The notes under the pieces: model-generated
Databases searched by the model: none
Seen by the model: only the letters and a program-made list of their open reading frames with translations
What the model was told of the DNA's origin: nothing
Shown here: positions 28,462-38,858 of the stretch, one piece after another
Layout of the letters: each line of letters opens with the position of its first letter
How positions within the stretch are numbered: position 1 is the stretch's first letter
Assembly: GCF_017115085.1 (NCBI RefSeq)
Contig: NZ_JABXKJ010000249.1
Location: forward strand, 1-64,000
DNA from: Nostoc sp. NMS7
GTDB taxonomy: Bacteria; Cyanobacteriota; Cyanobacteriia; Cyanobacteriales; Nostocaceae
DNA: 64,000 nucleotides
Direction: 5' to 3'
Made by a program: the position numbers and the translations under genes

Positions 28462-29916
28462 TTGCTAACTGTGACATTACATATCTTACATATTATTAAT
28501 CGATTATCTGGAGACGGCCCAACGCGATCGCTTTTAGCAATGGTGAAGTATTCTAAGTGCCTTGGTCTTGCTCAAGAACATCGAATTTTAGCCTTGCAAG
28601 AAGCAGCCTCTGGGCTAGCTCGTTTACTAGCAAAGCAAGTTGGAGTTCCCTTTTTACTAAATCCTTCTATAGAGGAAGTTGAAGCAGAGTTATCTAGGGC
28701 TGATATTGTTCAACTTCACTTTTGGAATTGCCCAGAAAATTATGAGTTTTTGAGAGGGGATTGGCCACCTATTCGGTTATTAATTTGGTCAAAAATTTTA
28801 GGTGATCAAGCACCTCAGATTATTACTCAAGATATTATTGCTGTTTCAGATTTTTTTGTGGCCACAAATTCTTTAACCCTTGATTTAATGGTTTTTGAAT
28901 TCTCTAAAATAGAACTACAATCTCGACAAAAAATAGGATTGGTTTCTGGAGTTGCAGATTTTGATCGATTGAGTAATTTTCAAACTCAACTTCATAGTAC
29001 TTTTAATGTTGGCTATATTGGCACTGTCAATTTTGCTAAAATGCACCCTGATTATATGTCCATGAGTGCTGCTATTCAGATTTCTGATATTCGTTTTATT
29101 GTTTGTGGCGGTGGAATTGAAGCAGAGTTGAAACAACAAGCTGCAACCTTAGGGGTAACAGAAAAATTTAACTTCCGAGGATATGTCGAAAATATTCGGT
29201 CTATCCTATCAATTTTAGATGTTTTTGGGTATCCCCTTTGCCCAGAAACCTATGCGACGAGTGAAAAATCTTTGCAAGAAGCAATGTATGCTGGAATTCC
29301 TCCCGTCGTTTTTCCCTATGGAGGTGTTAAATCTTTGGTACAACATCAAGAAACTGGGCTAGTGGTTGAAAATGAGCGAGAGTATCAACAAGCCATCGAG
29401 TATCTTTATCACAATCCGCAAGAACGACTCAAATTAGGGTATAACGCTCAACAGTATATTCGTCAGCACTTTGATGGAAAAAATTTAACCCGGAAAATGC
29501 ACCAAATTTATGAACAAATGATGCGATCGCCAAAACGGCTCCATCCTTGGCCAGATGATTTGTCTTCTAAAACTTCTGCCGAAGGATTTGTGAAATCTTT
29601 AGGCAATGCAGGATCTCAATTTGCGATTAGTTTACAGCCTCAAAGTTTTGAGGAAGCTGTACAAGGAGATCAATTAATTGCTCGTTCTTCAATGCTTTTA
29701 GCCCAAGGAGAAGGAGGAATTGTTCATTATCGTAACAAAAATCCCCAAGATGGTTTTTTACGCTTTTGGACAGGGTTAGTTTTTTATCATAAACAACAGT
29801 TTTCTAAAGCTTTAACAGAATTTGAAGCAGCGATCGCTTTGGGCTGTGATTACAGACAAGTAAATTGGTTCATTGAAAAAGTCTTGCATCAAATAGATCA
29901 AAAGGGCAAATCTTAG
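28462..29916 (+). CDS. glycosyltransferase family 4 with C-terminal TPR-like extension
   Basis: 'LHIINRLSGDGPTRSLLAMVKYS...SEKSLQEAMYAGIPPVVFPYGGVKSLVQHQETGLVVEN'; C-terminal 'RFWTGLVFYHKQQFSKALTEFEAAIALG'. Confidence 0.85.
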   Translation: MLTVTLHILHIINRLSGDGPTRSLLAMVKYSKCLGLAQEHRILALQEAASGLARLLAKQVGVPFLLNPSIEEVEAELSRADIVQLHFWNCPENYEFLRGDWPPIRLLIWSKILGDQAPQIITQDIIAVSDFFVATNSLTLDLMVFEFSKIELQSRQKIGLVSGVADFDRLSNFQTQLHSTFNVGYIGTVNFAKMHPDYMSMSAAIQISDIRFIVCGGGIEAELKQQAATLGVTEKFNFRGYVENIRSILSILDVFGYPLCPETYATSEKSLQEAMYAGIPPVVFPYGGVKSLVQHQETGLVVENEREYQQAIEYLYHNPQERLKLGYNAQQYIRQHFDGKNLTRKMHQIYEQMMRSPKRLHPWPDDLSSKTSAEGFVKSLGNAGSQFAISLQPQSFEEAVQGDQLIARSSMLLAQGEGGIVHYRNKNPQDGFLRFWTGLVFYHKQQFSKALTEFEAAIALGCDYRQVNWFIEKVLHQIDQKGKS

Positions 29917-29944
29917 AAAAATTTATTTATATAAGAATATTACT

Positions 29945-31561
29945 GTGTGGCACTATTATCTCAATCTATATCAACTCGATCGAATTCGTTTAGGGTTGGT
30001 AATTTTAGCCGTTATTAGTCAATCCTTGCTCCTGATTCCTTTTGCAGGTCTAATTCGTTCAATGTTTGATATTGTCATTCCCAATTTCAATATCTCTCAA
30101 CTTTTAATTAATACTTGCTTATTGCTAGGTTTATATTTAATTCAACAATTATTGGCATTTTGGTCTGAGTATACAATTACAGAAATTACTTTGACTGTTT
30201 CCCAAAAATTGCGAGAAATAATTTTAAAAAAACTATATACCTTTTCTTGGCATTATCACAATCAAATTAATCTAGGAAACTTTCATGCCAGCCTTGTTCA
30301 TGATATAGGTCATGTAGAAACCGTTAGTAAGCTTTTAATTGCCCGTTGGCTGCCTGCCCTAGTTACTATTGCTTGCTTAAGCTTCATTTTAATAATTTAT
30401 AACTGGATTTTATTTCTGGTTATGATTGTTTCAGTTCCATCCTCTATCTTAATGGGGAAGAGACTCAAAAATCGCATCAAAAGTAATTTTGCTCTCAAGC
30501 GCCAAGCAATTATAGATTTTAGTGATCTTACTCTAACAGCCCTCAAAACTATTGAATTAACTCGGATTCAAACGGCAGAGCTACTTGAGATTGAGAACCA
30601 ACAAAATCAACTATCAATTCTTAAATCTACCAGCTTAAATTTTACTCGATTGCAAACGCTTTATAATGTACTCCAGCAAATTATTGTGACTTTGGCTAAG
30701 TTATTACTGCTTGTTGTCGGCAGTTTACTGATTTATTTGCATCAATTAACCCTCGGGTCATTGATTGCTTTTTTTGTTGCGGCTAGTCAATTTAATTCTG
30801 CTTTCAATGAGTTAAACACTGCTTTGCCTAATTTTCTAACGATGTCTCAATCCTTAAAGGCTTTGATGCAAATTATTCAAACTCACGATACAGAGCCTTA
30901 TTCTGGAAAATTACAGATTGCATTTCAAGGAAATCTTAGTTTTAAGAATGTTAATTTTCAATATGATGATCGCCCTGTTTTACAAAATTTAAACTTAAAA
31001 ATTCTTCCCCAATCCATCGTCGCTATTGTCGGGGATAATGGTGTCGGTAAAAGTACCCTGATTCGTCTGATCTTAGGATTTTATATCCCCACACAAGGAG
31101 AGATTTTAATTGATCACTATCCTTTAAGCCAACTAGATATTAGTTATTGGCGAAAAAACTTAGGAGTTGTGACTCAAAACTCAGTTTTTATTCCCGGAAC
31201 AATCTGGGAAAACTTAACCTATGGTTGCCCTCATTTATCAATGGCAGAGGTAATTGAAGCGACAAAAATATCTGCGGCTCACGATTGGATCTGTCACTTA
31301 CCTAAAAGCTATCATACTTTGATTGGTGAAGAAGCGAATTGGCTATCGGGCGGGCAACGTCAAAAAATTGCGATCGCCAGAGCTTTGCTCCGTCGTCCCA
31401 AATTTCTGATCTTTGATGAACCAACTAATCATCTGGATCAAACTACTATTACTACCATTATGCAAAACTTAACAATACTTCCCGATCGTCCAACCATTTT
31501 ATTAGTAAGTCATGATCCAACTGTGATTGCTTATGCCCATCAGGTTTACAGAATTTCCTAG
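29945..31561 (+). CDS. ABC transporter, fused permease and ATP-binding domains
   Basis: TM domain; Walker A GDNGVGKSTL; signature LSGGQRQ; Walker B FLIFDEPTNHLD; H-loop. Confidence 0.92.
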   Translation: MWHYYLNLYQLDRIRLGLVILAVISQSLLLIPFAGLIRSMFDIVIPNFNISQLLINTCLLLGLYLIQQLLAFWSEYTITEITLTVSQKLREIILKKLYTFSWHYHNQINLGNFHASLVHDIGHVETVSKLLIARWLPALVTIACLSFILIIYNWILFLVMIVSVPSSILMGKRLKNRIKSNFALKRQAIIDFSDLTLTALKTIELTRIQTAELLEIENQQNQLSILKSTSLNFTRLQTLYNVLQQIIVTLAKLLLLVVGSLLIYLHQLTLGSLIAFFVAASQFNSAFNELNTALPNFLTMSQSLKALMQIIQTHDTEPYSGKLQIAFQGNLSFKNVNFQYDDRPVLQNLNLKILPQSIVAIVGDNGVGKSTLIRLILGFYIPTQGEILIDHYPLSQLDISYWRKNLGVVTQNSVFIPGTIWENLTYGCPHLSMAEVIEATKISAAHDWICHLPKSYHTLIGEEANWLSGGQRQKIAIARALLRRPKFLIFDEPTNHLDQTTITTIMQNLTILPDRPTILLVSHDPTVIAYAHQVYRIS

Positions 31562-31645
31562 AATCTATCCCACTAATATTATTTTGTTAATCCATATGTG
31601 GTTGGTAGCGAGGTCTTCAATTTCCATTCAACAAGCTAATATTAG

Positions 31646-32935
31646 TTACAAATTTGCTTTCGACAGTTTTTCAATTTGCCCAGTAAAGTATACTTCCTCA
31701 TATTTGAGTTGTTGCGCTAGTTCTAACCCTTTTTTAAAAGCTGTTAGTGCTTGCGAAAACTCTTTGCGTTCTAGATACAATTGCCCAATTTGATCATAAG
31801 CTTGCATCATCCCGTAAAAGTTGGCGGCTTGCGTCTGTGTCTGCACAAGAATTTGGCTAGCCTGCAAAGCCGCGTCTGTTTGTCCTTGAGAACGGTAGAG
31901 CGCAATTAACTTCTGCAAAGCCTCACCAGCACGAACATATTCCTGTAATTGCCAAGCAGTGGTATAAGCTTCTTGATAATTTTTAAAAGCTTCTAACAGT
32001 AAGTTAGGATCTTTCTTGGCTAGAGATTCATAATCTGAAGCGATCGCTAGCTTTAATTCTGGTATTTCAGTAAGATTATTTTCATTGACGTAAATTTCTG
32101 CTAGTTTATTAAGTACATTCAATGACTGCTGCGGTTGGTTTGTCTGCTCGTAAATGTCAGCCAGTCGTTGCAGATATGTTACCTCGTTTACACGTTCGCC
32201 TTGGGAAGTCGCTAAACCTAACAATTCCTCGTAGATTGGGGCGGCTTTGCGATAATCAAACCAACTCAAATGTATTTCCCCAATTGTCTTGAGGATTTCT
32301 ACTACTGCTGTGGGATTTTTTTGCTGTCGCACCACTAACAAAACTTGGTTGTAAGCTTCTAGAGCTAGTTTAGGCGATCGCACATTTTGGTAAGCTTGTC
32401 CTAGCGATCGCCACAATTCTAGATCAATTTCGGCAGTTGTTTTCTGAGATTCTGCCTGCTTTTGAATTGCTTGCAATCGCTGCGTAATATATTGTACTTC
32501 TGGGCTGTCGTTTTGATTCCAGGCGATCGCCCCGACTCGTGATAATGCTTGCACCTCTGCTAATGAACCTAAAAAGCGTCGCAAGCGCAGTTCCCGGTTC
32601 CAAATTTCCAACGCCGCCACTTGATCCCCTGCTTGCAGTTTCACCCCTGCTTCTTGGTTTAAGGCATCCAGCGCTGGTTCTAACTTTTGCTGTTCTTCGA
32701 GAGTTAACGGCTGTTTATCCTTGGGCAAACGTGGCAGCAGTGGATCGGGTGTGGTAATTTCTAGGGGACTAGGAGGAAATTTATCCGGTGGTATGGGCTT
32801 TTTACTCTCTGCCAGCGTCAAGGAACTGTTAAAGAGTATAGCGGCAGTAACAATCACAATTAAACGCCTGAGCATGGGTACTTTACTTTGCCTTGAGTTA
32901 GTTGTGTGAGTTGACCTTAAATACCACATTAGCAT
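31646..32935 (-). CDS. TPR-repeat protein
   Basis: Signal-like N-terminus; repeated 'ALEAYNQVLLVVRQ', 'ALTAFKKGLELAQ' TPRs. Confidence 0.85.
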   Translation of the reverse strand: MLMWYLRSTHTTNSRQSKVPMLRRLIVIVTAAILFNSSLTLAESKKPIPPDKFPPSPLEITTPDPLLPRLPKDKQPLTLEEQQKLEPALDALNQEAGVKLQAGDQVAALEIWNRELRLRRFLGSLAEVQALSRVGAIAWNQNDSPEVQYITQRLQAIQKQAESQKTTAEIDLELWRSLGQAYQNVRSPKLALEAYNQVLLVVRQQKNPTAVVEILKTIGEIHLSWFDYRKAAPIYEELLGLATSQGERVNEVTYLQRLADIYEQTNQPQQSLNVLNKLAEIYVNENNLTEIPELKLAIASDYESLAKKDPNLLLEAFKNYQEAYTTAWQLQEYVRAGEALQKLIALYRSQGQTDAALQASQILVQTQTQAANFYGMMQAYDQIGQLYLERKEFSQALTAFKKGLELAQQLKYEEVYFTGQIEKLSKANL

Positions 32936-33204
32936 AACTTATGCAAGCGAAAATCTCTGGAAGATAATAACTAAATAAATATACTGAGTAATTTAAAAAA
33001 ATTTATTATTTGTCTTGCGATGACTCCGAAAATATACGCTCCCAATAATTAACTAATGTAGATATCCTTTATGAAAGGTTGTTTTAAAAGCCCCACAAGG
33101 TATAATTTTGCCGTTCTGACTTAGGTCAACTGCGACGAAAAAACAAGGTTTCAGCCGTGTACTGAGATGCTTCGCCGTACTCACCACCAGAGCAAAAGAC
33201 CCTT

Positions 33205-33298
33205 AGGACTTACGCAAAACTACAGGCATTCAGGGGGAATTCCTGATTTGCCCCTAACAAGAAAATCATTCTTTTCAGCTATTCTTTGCGTAAGTCCT
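33205..33298. mobile_element. 94-bp MITE-like element with perfect 14-bp terminal inverted repeats and 7-bp target duplication
   Basis: AGGACTTACGCAAA ... TTTGCGTAAGTCCT, flanked on both sides by GACCCTT (33198-33204 and 33299-33305). Confidence 0.85.
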
Positions 33299-33642
33299 GA
33301 CCCTTTTAAAACATCCTTTGAGGACTAATTCGCTCTCGAAGTTAAGAAAATTGGTATCAGTTCCCAGGACTATGAGGAGTAGTACGGTAAAAAACTTTTG
33401 GCATTGCTTAGAGTATGAATCCAGATGTAGAGATGCCATATATCGCGTCTCTACATGGGTTTTGACATCAAATAAAATCATTTTCATACTTTTTATTCAG
33501 CAAGCCAATTTTTTCATGCCTGGGTGCTGTTTGCTGGAACGAAGATATAGCCCTTTCGATTGGGGCTGCTAGTTACCCTTTTTCTTCTCTACGAGACGCG
33601 CAAGAGACGGGTATAATTCAGACAGTTCAGGATCAGCAGATT

Positions 33643-34446
33643 ATGGAGGACATCCGAATGCTCACGACAGTTAGGGATAACGAAGAGAATGAGTTCTTGA
33701 AACAGCTGTTAATAGAGGCGAACACCAGCACTCATCAAACAAATTTGCTGATTATTTTTGGCAGCATGATAGCTTCTATTATCGTCGCTTTAGCACGTAA
33801 ACAATCAGAGGAGCAGATTAAAGCATTGCTTCAAGAAAAAGAAGTGCTATTAAAAGAAATTCATCACCGAATAAAAAATAATTTGCAGATTATTTCTAGT
33901 CTGCTAAGTTTGGAAGCAGAGTATCTCAAGGAGAATCGAGCAATTGAAGTATTCAAAGATAGCCAGAACCGGATTCAATCAATGGCTCTAATCCACGACA
34001 AACTGTATCAATCTAAAGACCTGGCAAAGATTAATTTTGCTGACTATATCCAAGACTTAATAACTAATTTGTTGCATTCATACAAACTTAATTCTACTAC
34101 TATTACCTTGAAAATCAAGGTTGAGGATGTTTTCCTAGTCAGTGATGCAGCTGTTCTTTGTGGCTTGATTATCAATGAACTTATTTCAAATTCTCTAAAA
34201 CACGCCTTTCACCAAAGAGACTCAGGAGAAATTTGTATTGAATTCTGCTCACTAAAAGCAAATTTATTTACACTTACTATTAGTGATAATGGCGTTGGTT
34301 TTGCCAAAGACTTTGACTTTCAGACTACAGAATCATTAGGTCTGCGATTAGTAAAGGGTCTCACAAATCAGCTAAAAGGGAACATTGATTTTAGCAGTCA
34401 TAACGGAGTAGAGTTTAAAATTACATTTTCGACTAAAAATTTATAA
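33643..34446 (+). CDS. sensor histidine kinase, HisKA_2 type
   Basis: 'KEIHHRIKNNLQIISSLLSLEAEYL...SQNRIQSMALIHDKLYQS'; HATPase 'ISDNGVGFA...LGLRLVKGLTNQL'. Confidence 0.9.
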   Translation: MEDIRMLTTVRDNEENEFLKQLLIEANTSTHQTNLLIIFGSMIASIIVALARKQSEEQIKALLQEKEVLLKEIHHRIKNNLQIISSLLSLEAEYLKENRAIEVFKDSQNRIQSMALIHDKLYQSKDLAKINFADYIQDLITNLLHSYKLNSTTITLKIKVEDVFLVSDAAVLCGLIINELISNSLKHAFHQRDSGEICIEFCSLKANLFTLTISDNGVGFAKDFDFQTTESLGLRLVKGLTNQLKGNIDFSSHNGVEFKITFSTKNL

Positions 34447-34467
34447 TTCCCTCAATCAAAGGAAATC

Positions 34468-36945
34468 ATGAGCAAGGTAAATATATTAATTGTTGAAGAT
34501 GAATTCATCGTAGCAATGGATATACGAAATCGGCTACAAAAACTTGGATACACTGTTTTTGGGCTTGTCGACTCTGGAGAAGAAGCAATTGAGAAAGCAG
34601 CAGATGATTCTCTAGATTTAGTTTTAATGGATATTATTCTCAAGGGAAAGATGGACGGTATAGAGGCCGCCGAGGTAATTTATAATAATTTTAATATTCC
34701 AGTAATTTATCTTACTGTTGATTCCGATGAAACAACATTAGAGCGAGCAAAAGTAACTGAGGCGTTTGGCTACATTATCAAACCTTTCAAAGAAAAAGAA
34801 TTAAAGTTTAATATTGAAATTACTCTATCCAAACATCGGATGGAAACAAAATTAAAACAGAGTGAACAATGGCTGAATACCGTACTCAAAAGTATTGGTG
34901 ATGGGGTGATTACTAGCGACGCATTAGGAACGGTGACTTTTATGAACCCTGTAGCGGAGGTAATAACGGGTTGGAAATATTCAGATGCCTTTGGTAAAGA
35001 AGCAACAGAAGTATTTAATATTGCTCATGAAAAGACGCGGATAAAAATTGAAAATCTTATAAAACAAGTCCTTGAGTCTGGCGTTACTGTCCATTTACCA
35101 GAAGAAACGATACTTGTTACTAAAAACGGTGCAGAAATACCAATTGATGATAGTATTGCACCGATTAAAGATGACGATGGTAACATTACAGGTGCAGTTT
35201 TGGTCTTTCAGGATATTACCGAACGTAAGCAGATATTGGAGACACTAGGACGCCGCGAGCAAGAATTCAAAGCACTAGTTGAAAATGCACCTGATATTAT
35301 TTCCAGATTTAACACTCAATTGCGCTACGTTTACGTTAATCCAGCTATTGAAAACATTACAGGAATATCAGCCAAAACATTTATCGGCAAAACAAACGTA
35401 GAGTCAAATCTGCCGTCAGAATTTTGCCAGATATGTGATCATCACCTCCAGCAAGTTTTCCAAACTAAGCAAGAGGTGGACTTTGAATGCAGTTTAACGA
35501 TCGCTTGGGAAACAAAACATTACCATACCCGTCTTGTGCCGGAATTGGCTAGCGATGGTTTAATATATTTTGTTTTGAGTATCGCTCGCAACATTACTCC
35601 TCTAAAAGTTGCCCAGGAGCAATTAGTTTATAATGCCTTTCACGATCTACTAACCGGTCTGCCAAACCGCGCCAGATTCATGGAACGCGTAGAACGTGCG
35701 CTGATGTCGGCAAAACGACGTGTGGACTATACATTCGCTGTTCTCTTTATAGACCTAGATCGCTTTAAAGTAGTCAACGATAGTCTCGGTCATCTGATTG
35801 GTGATCAACTACTAACTGCGTTTGCTCGCATATTGGAAAGTTGCCTGCGCGGTGGAGATACAGTTGCCCGTCTAGGGGGAGATGAGTTTACAATTTTGCT
35901 TGATGATCTCAAGAACATTAATGACATAACAACCGTAGTTGAGCGGATACACCAAGCTCTGAAATCTGCGTTCAAACTCAGTGGGAATGAGGTATTTACC
36001 ACCGCCAGCATTGGTATTGTCCTAAGCAATCCTAGTTACACCCGACCGGAGGAACTCCTACGCGATGCTGACATTGCCATGTATCAGGCTAAGAGATCGG
36101 GTAAAGGATGCCATAAGATATTTGAGTCAGCCATGTACACCCAAATAACGAAGCTATTAGAGTTAGAGATGGATCTACGACGAGCAGTTGAACGCCAGGA
36201 GTTTCAGATTCACTATCAGCCAATTGTTTTGTTAGAAACTTACAAGATTATTGGCTGGGAGGCTCTGGTTCGTTGGCAGCACCCGCAACAGGGATTAGTT
36301 TTTCCAAACAATTTTATTCAACTGGCAGAAGAAACTGGGCTGATTATCCCTATTGGTTATTGGGTACTCCGCGAGGCTTGTCGTCAGATGCACGCTTGGC
36401 AAATACAATTTCCGGCTGACCCACCTTTGACAATCAGTGTAAATATTTCCACTAAACAGTTTTTACAACCTGATCTGATTGAAGGAATTAAGCAAATTCT
36501 CCAAGAGACTGGACTCGAAGCCAGGAATTTAAAACTGGAGATTACCGAAAGCGTACTTATGGCAAATACTCAATTAGCAAGTTTTATGATTTTGCAACTG
36601 CAAGAGATGAATATTCAATTACACTTAGATGATTTTGGCACAGGCTATTCATCTATGAGTTACCTGCACCGTTTTCCAAGTACTATCTTGAAGATTGATC
36701 GTTCTTTTATTACCAAGATGGGCGCTAATGGAGAAAACTTAGAGATTATTCAGGCGATCATCAGTCTAGCCGAAAGTCTAAATAAAGATGTAATAGCAGA
36801 GGGCGTAGAAACGGGGGAACAAGTAGCACAACTTAAAGCGATGAAATGCAAGTACGCACAGGGATATTATTTCTCCCAAGGCATGGATAGCAAGTCGATA
36901 GAAAGATTAATGGCACTGCAAAAGTTGAACAGCAGTCAACTTTAG
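34468..36945 (+). CDS. response regulator with REC-PAS-PAS-GGDEF-EAL architecture
   Basis: REC 'LVLMDIILKG'; 'DALGTVTFMNPVAEVITGW'; 'RLGGDEFTILL'; 'GWEALVRW...LDDFGTGYSSMSYLHRFP'. Confidence 0.93.
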   Translation: MSKVNILIVEDEFIVAMDIRNRLQKLGYTVFGLVDSGEEAIEKAADDSLDLVLMDIILKGKMDGIEAAEVIYNNFNIPVIYLTVDSDETTLERAKVTEAFGYIIKPFKEKELKFNIEITLSKHRMETKLKQSEQWLNTVLKSIGDGVITSDALGTVTFMNPVAEVITGWKYSDAFGKEATEVFNIAHEKTRIKIENLIKQVLESGVTVHLPEETILVTKNGAEIPIDDSIAPIKDDDGNITGAVLVFQDITERKQILETLGRREQEFKALVENAPDIISRFNTQLRYVYVNPAIENITGISAKTFIGKTNVESNLPSEFCQICDHHLQQVFQTKQEVDFECSLTIAWETKHYHTRLVPELASDGLIYFVLSIARNITPLKVAQEQLVYNAFHDLLTGLPNRARFMERVERALMSAKRRVDYTFAVLFIDLDRFKVVNDSLGHLIGDQLLTAFARILESCLRGGDTVARLGGDEFTILLDDLKNINDITTVVERIHQALKSAFKLSGNEVFTTASIGIVLSNPSYTRPEELLRDADIAMYQAKRSGKGCHKIFESAMYTQITKLLELEMDLRRAVERQEFQIHYQPIVLLETYKIIGWEALVRWQHPQQGLVFPNNFIQLAEETGLIIPIGYWVLREACRQMHAWQIQFPADPPLTISVNISTKQFLQPDLIEGIKQILQETGLEARNLKLEITESVLMANTQLASFMILQLQEMNIQLHLDDFGTGYSSMSYLHRFPSTILKIDRSFITKMGANGENLEIIQAIISLAESLNKDVIAEGVETGEQVAQLKAMKCKYAQGYYFSQGMDSKSIERLMALQKLNSSQL

Positions 36946-37515
36946 ATCAGCAAATACAAGCGTTGCGATCGCGCTATCCCCTACATACACCTTCTCCTCA
37001 TAAAAACCCTCTACCCATTCCAGAACTGTGACTCGCTGTTGTATCGGATCAACAATCCAATACTCAGCAATACCCCGCGCTGCATACTCAGATCGCTTAT
37101 AGCGATAATCACGACTGCTCTGATTGGGACTCACCACTTCAACCACCAATAACGGCGGTGGCATCTCTGGCATCACCGTAGATCGTTTAGCCCCCTCCAT
37201 CGCAGTCGCCAATTCCTCAGAAAACACCACCAAATCAGGAACACGCACCTGTGAGCCAGTGGTCACAATTTCCATTTTCATCGACAGCCGATAAGCAGGA
37301 ATACCCAGTTGCACAAACCAGACAAGGATAAACATGGCAATTCGTCGATTTATCTCACTCTCAGCCGTGATCAGAAGCAATTCTCCATCTTCAAACTCAT
37401 ACATTGCATCTGTACCATCGTCATAATTAAAGAACTGCTCAAGAGTCATATTTCCAGATGCAGCTTTATCTAATGTGATTGCCATAATCACCTTACCTTC
37501 TGGTAAAAACATCAT
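36907..37515 (-). CDS. Uma2-family endonuclease
   Basis: 'RVPDLVVFSEEL...PPPLLVVEVVSPNQSSRDYRYKRSEYAARGIAEYWIVDPIQQRVTVLEW'. Confidence 0.88.
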   Translation of the reverse strand: MMFLPEGKVIMAITLDKAASGNMTLEQFFNYDDGTDAMYEFEDGELLLITAESEINRRIAMFILVWFVQLGIPAYRLSMKMEIVTTGSQVRVPDLVVFSEELATAMEGAKRSTVMPEMPPPLLVVEVVSPNQSSRDYRYKRSEYAARGIAEYWIVDPIQQRVTVLEWVEGFYEEKVYVGDSAIATLVFADLKLTAVQLLQCH

Positions 37516-37707
37516 TAGCTTGATCTATTATCGCAACAGCCCCTCCAAATCTTTCATCCCATCCTGAATCTCGACTTCCAACCTTGCCAAATCAGCAAGG
37601 ATGTCTTTATTGCAATCAGTCCACTAGCGTTTTGCCCTCATCCCCTAACCCCGAATCCCAAGTTGGGATTCGGGGAACTAGAGAATTTGCTCCCCTCTCC
37701 CAAAATT

Positions 37708-38106
37708 GCTACGGTGTACACACAAGTCGGAAAAACTTCTCCACCAAAGATTTGCGGTGAAGCAGCGCTGCGGGAGGGTTTCCCTCCGCAGGCGACTGCT
37801 GAACCCGAAGGGTGCGTTACGCTGGCGTGACAAAGCTAAATTTTTGCAATCATGGCGATGCCTACGGCTGGCTACGCCTACGCATTTGTTAATAGTTAAA
37901 CTGTCACACTCACCGACATCCCGCCCAGAACTAAAGTTCAGGGCTAATAGCTGAAGTCCACTTAAGTGGACTAAATTGATCGTTCGTTGAGTCCACTTGG
38001 ACTTCAGCTATGAGACTCGGAATTCATTCCGAGGCGCGATAGAAACGGAGTGCGAGATTTATTAATAAAGATATGACTGCGACAAGACTTGTGTGTACAC
38101 CGTAGC
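37708..38106. mobile_element. ~400-bp MITE-like/composite element bounded by 21-bp perfect inverted repeats
   Basis: GCTACGGTGTACACACAAGTC at 37708-37728 and its exact reverse complement at 38086-38106; outer flanks are also imperfectly inverted (CCCCTCTCCCAA...). Confidence 0.75.
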
Positions 38107-38357
38107 CCAAAATTGGGAGAGGGGCTGGGGGTCAAAAGAGGCAGGGGAGCAGGGGGAGGGACTGAGACGGAGCTTGGACTCGCGGCTTGCGTCAAAGCGC
38201 CCTTCCAGGGCGGGGCTTCTCTACGAGACGCTCCGCGAACGTACCCATGCTCCGCTCCGCTCCGCGCAGAGGGGAAGGGTTTGCTCCCCCCGCTCCCTGC
38301 TCCCTTCCCCTCTGCCTCTTCGGTGAGGGTCAAACCTCGAAAGCTTATTGGGTGATG

Positions 38358-38858
38358 TTAGCTAGCCCCTTGTCTCCCTATCTCCTTGTCGCCTTGTCCT
38401 CTTGGGTCTTTTTCTCCTGCGGCTCGTTCGCGTGTCAAGCTATCAATAGCATCACCTAAAGCAGTAGTTAGGCTATTGCGGGTTTGGGCGTGGTTATCCT
38501 GCTCAGTTTTCAAAGCTTGCAAGAGGCGATCGCGTTCTTTGATCACGGTGATCAGTTTAGCTTGTAAGTCCTCCACAGATTTTAGTTGTTCTATTTCTTG
38601 TTGGTTTGCTGTTACTGCTGTCCCAGTAGCCATTTCGACCTTAAGACCCTGGAGTTTATGTATGTCTGCCTTCAGCGATGCGATCGCCTGTTGGGACAGT
38701 TGGGCATCTGTGCGGCGTTGTTCTGCTTCTGTATTATAAAGCTGACGCCATTTTTGGGCACTTTCCCAAGCAGCATTGCGATCGTGTTGAAGTCCCGCCA
38801 TCTGCTCTTTGAGTACCTGGATTTCTGTCAACCACTGTTGTGTTAAATCTTGATTCAT
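38358..38858 (-). CDS. coiled-coil hypothetical protein
   Basis: 166 aa, helix/coiled-coil composition; no recognised family. Confidence 0.6.
   Translation of the reverse strand: MNQDLTQQWLTEIQVLKEQMAGLQHDRNAAWESAQKWRQLYNTEAEQRRTDAQLSQQAIASLKADIHKLQGLKVEMATGTAVTANQQEIEQLKSVEDLQAKLITVIKERDRLLQALKTEQDNHAQTRNSLTTALGDAIDSLTRERAAGEKDPRGQGDKEIGRQGAS

Noticed and set aside
38004-38355. Several overlapping ORFs on both strands (38004-38333 minus, 38089-38355 plus, 38093-38326 plus)
   Set aside because: Lie in a GC-rich block of dispersed repeats with no protein family signal.
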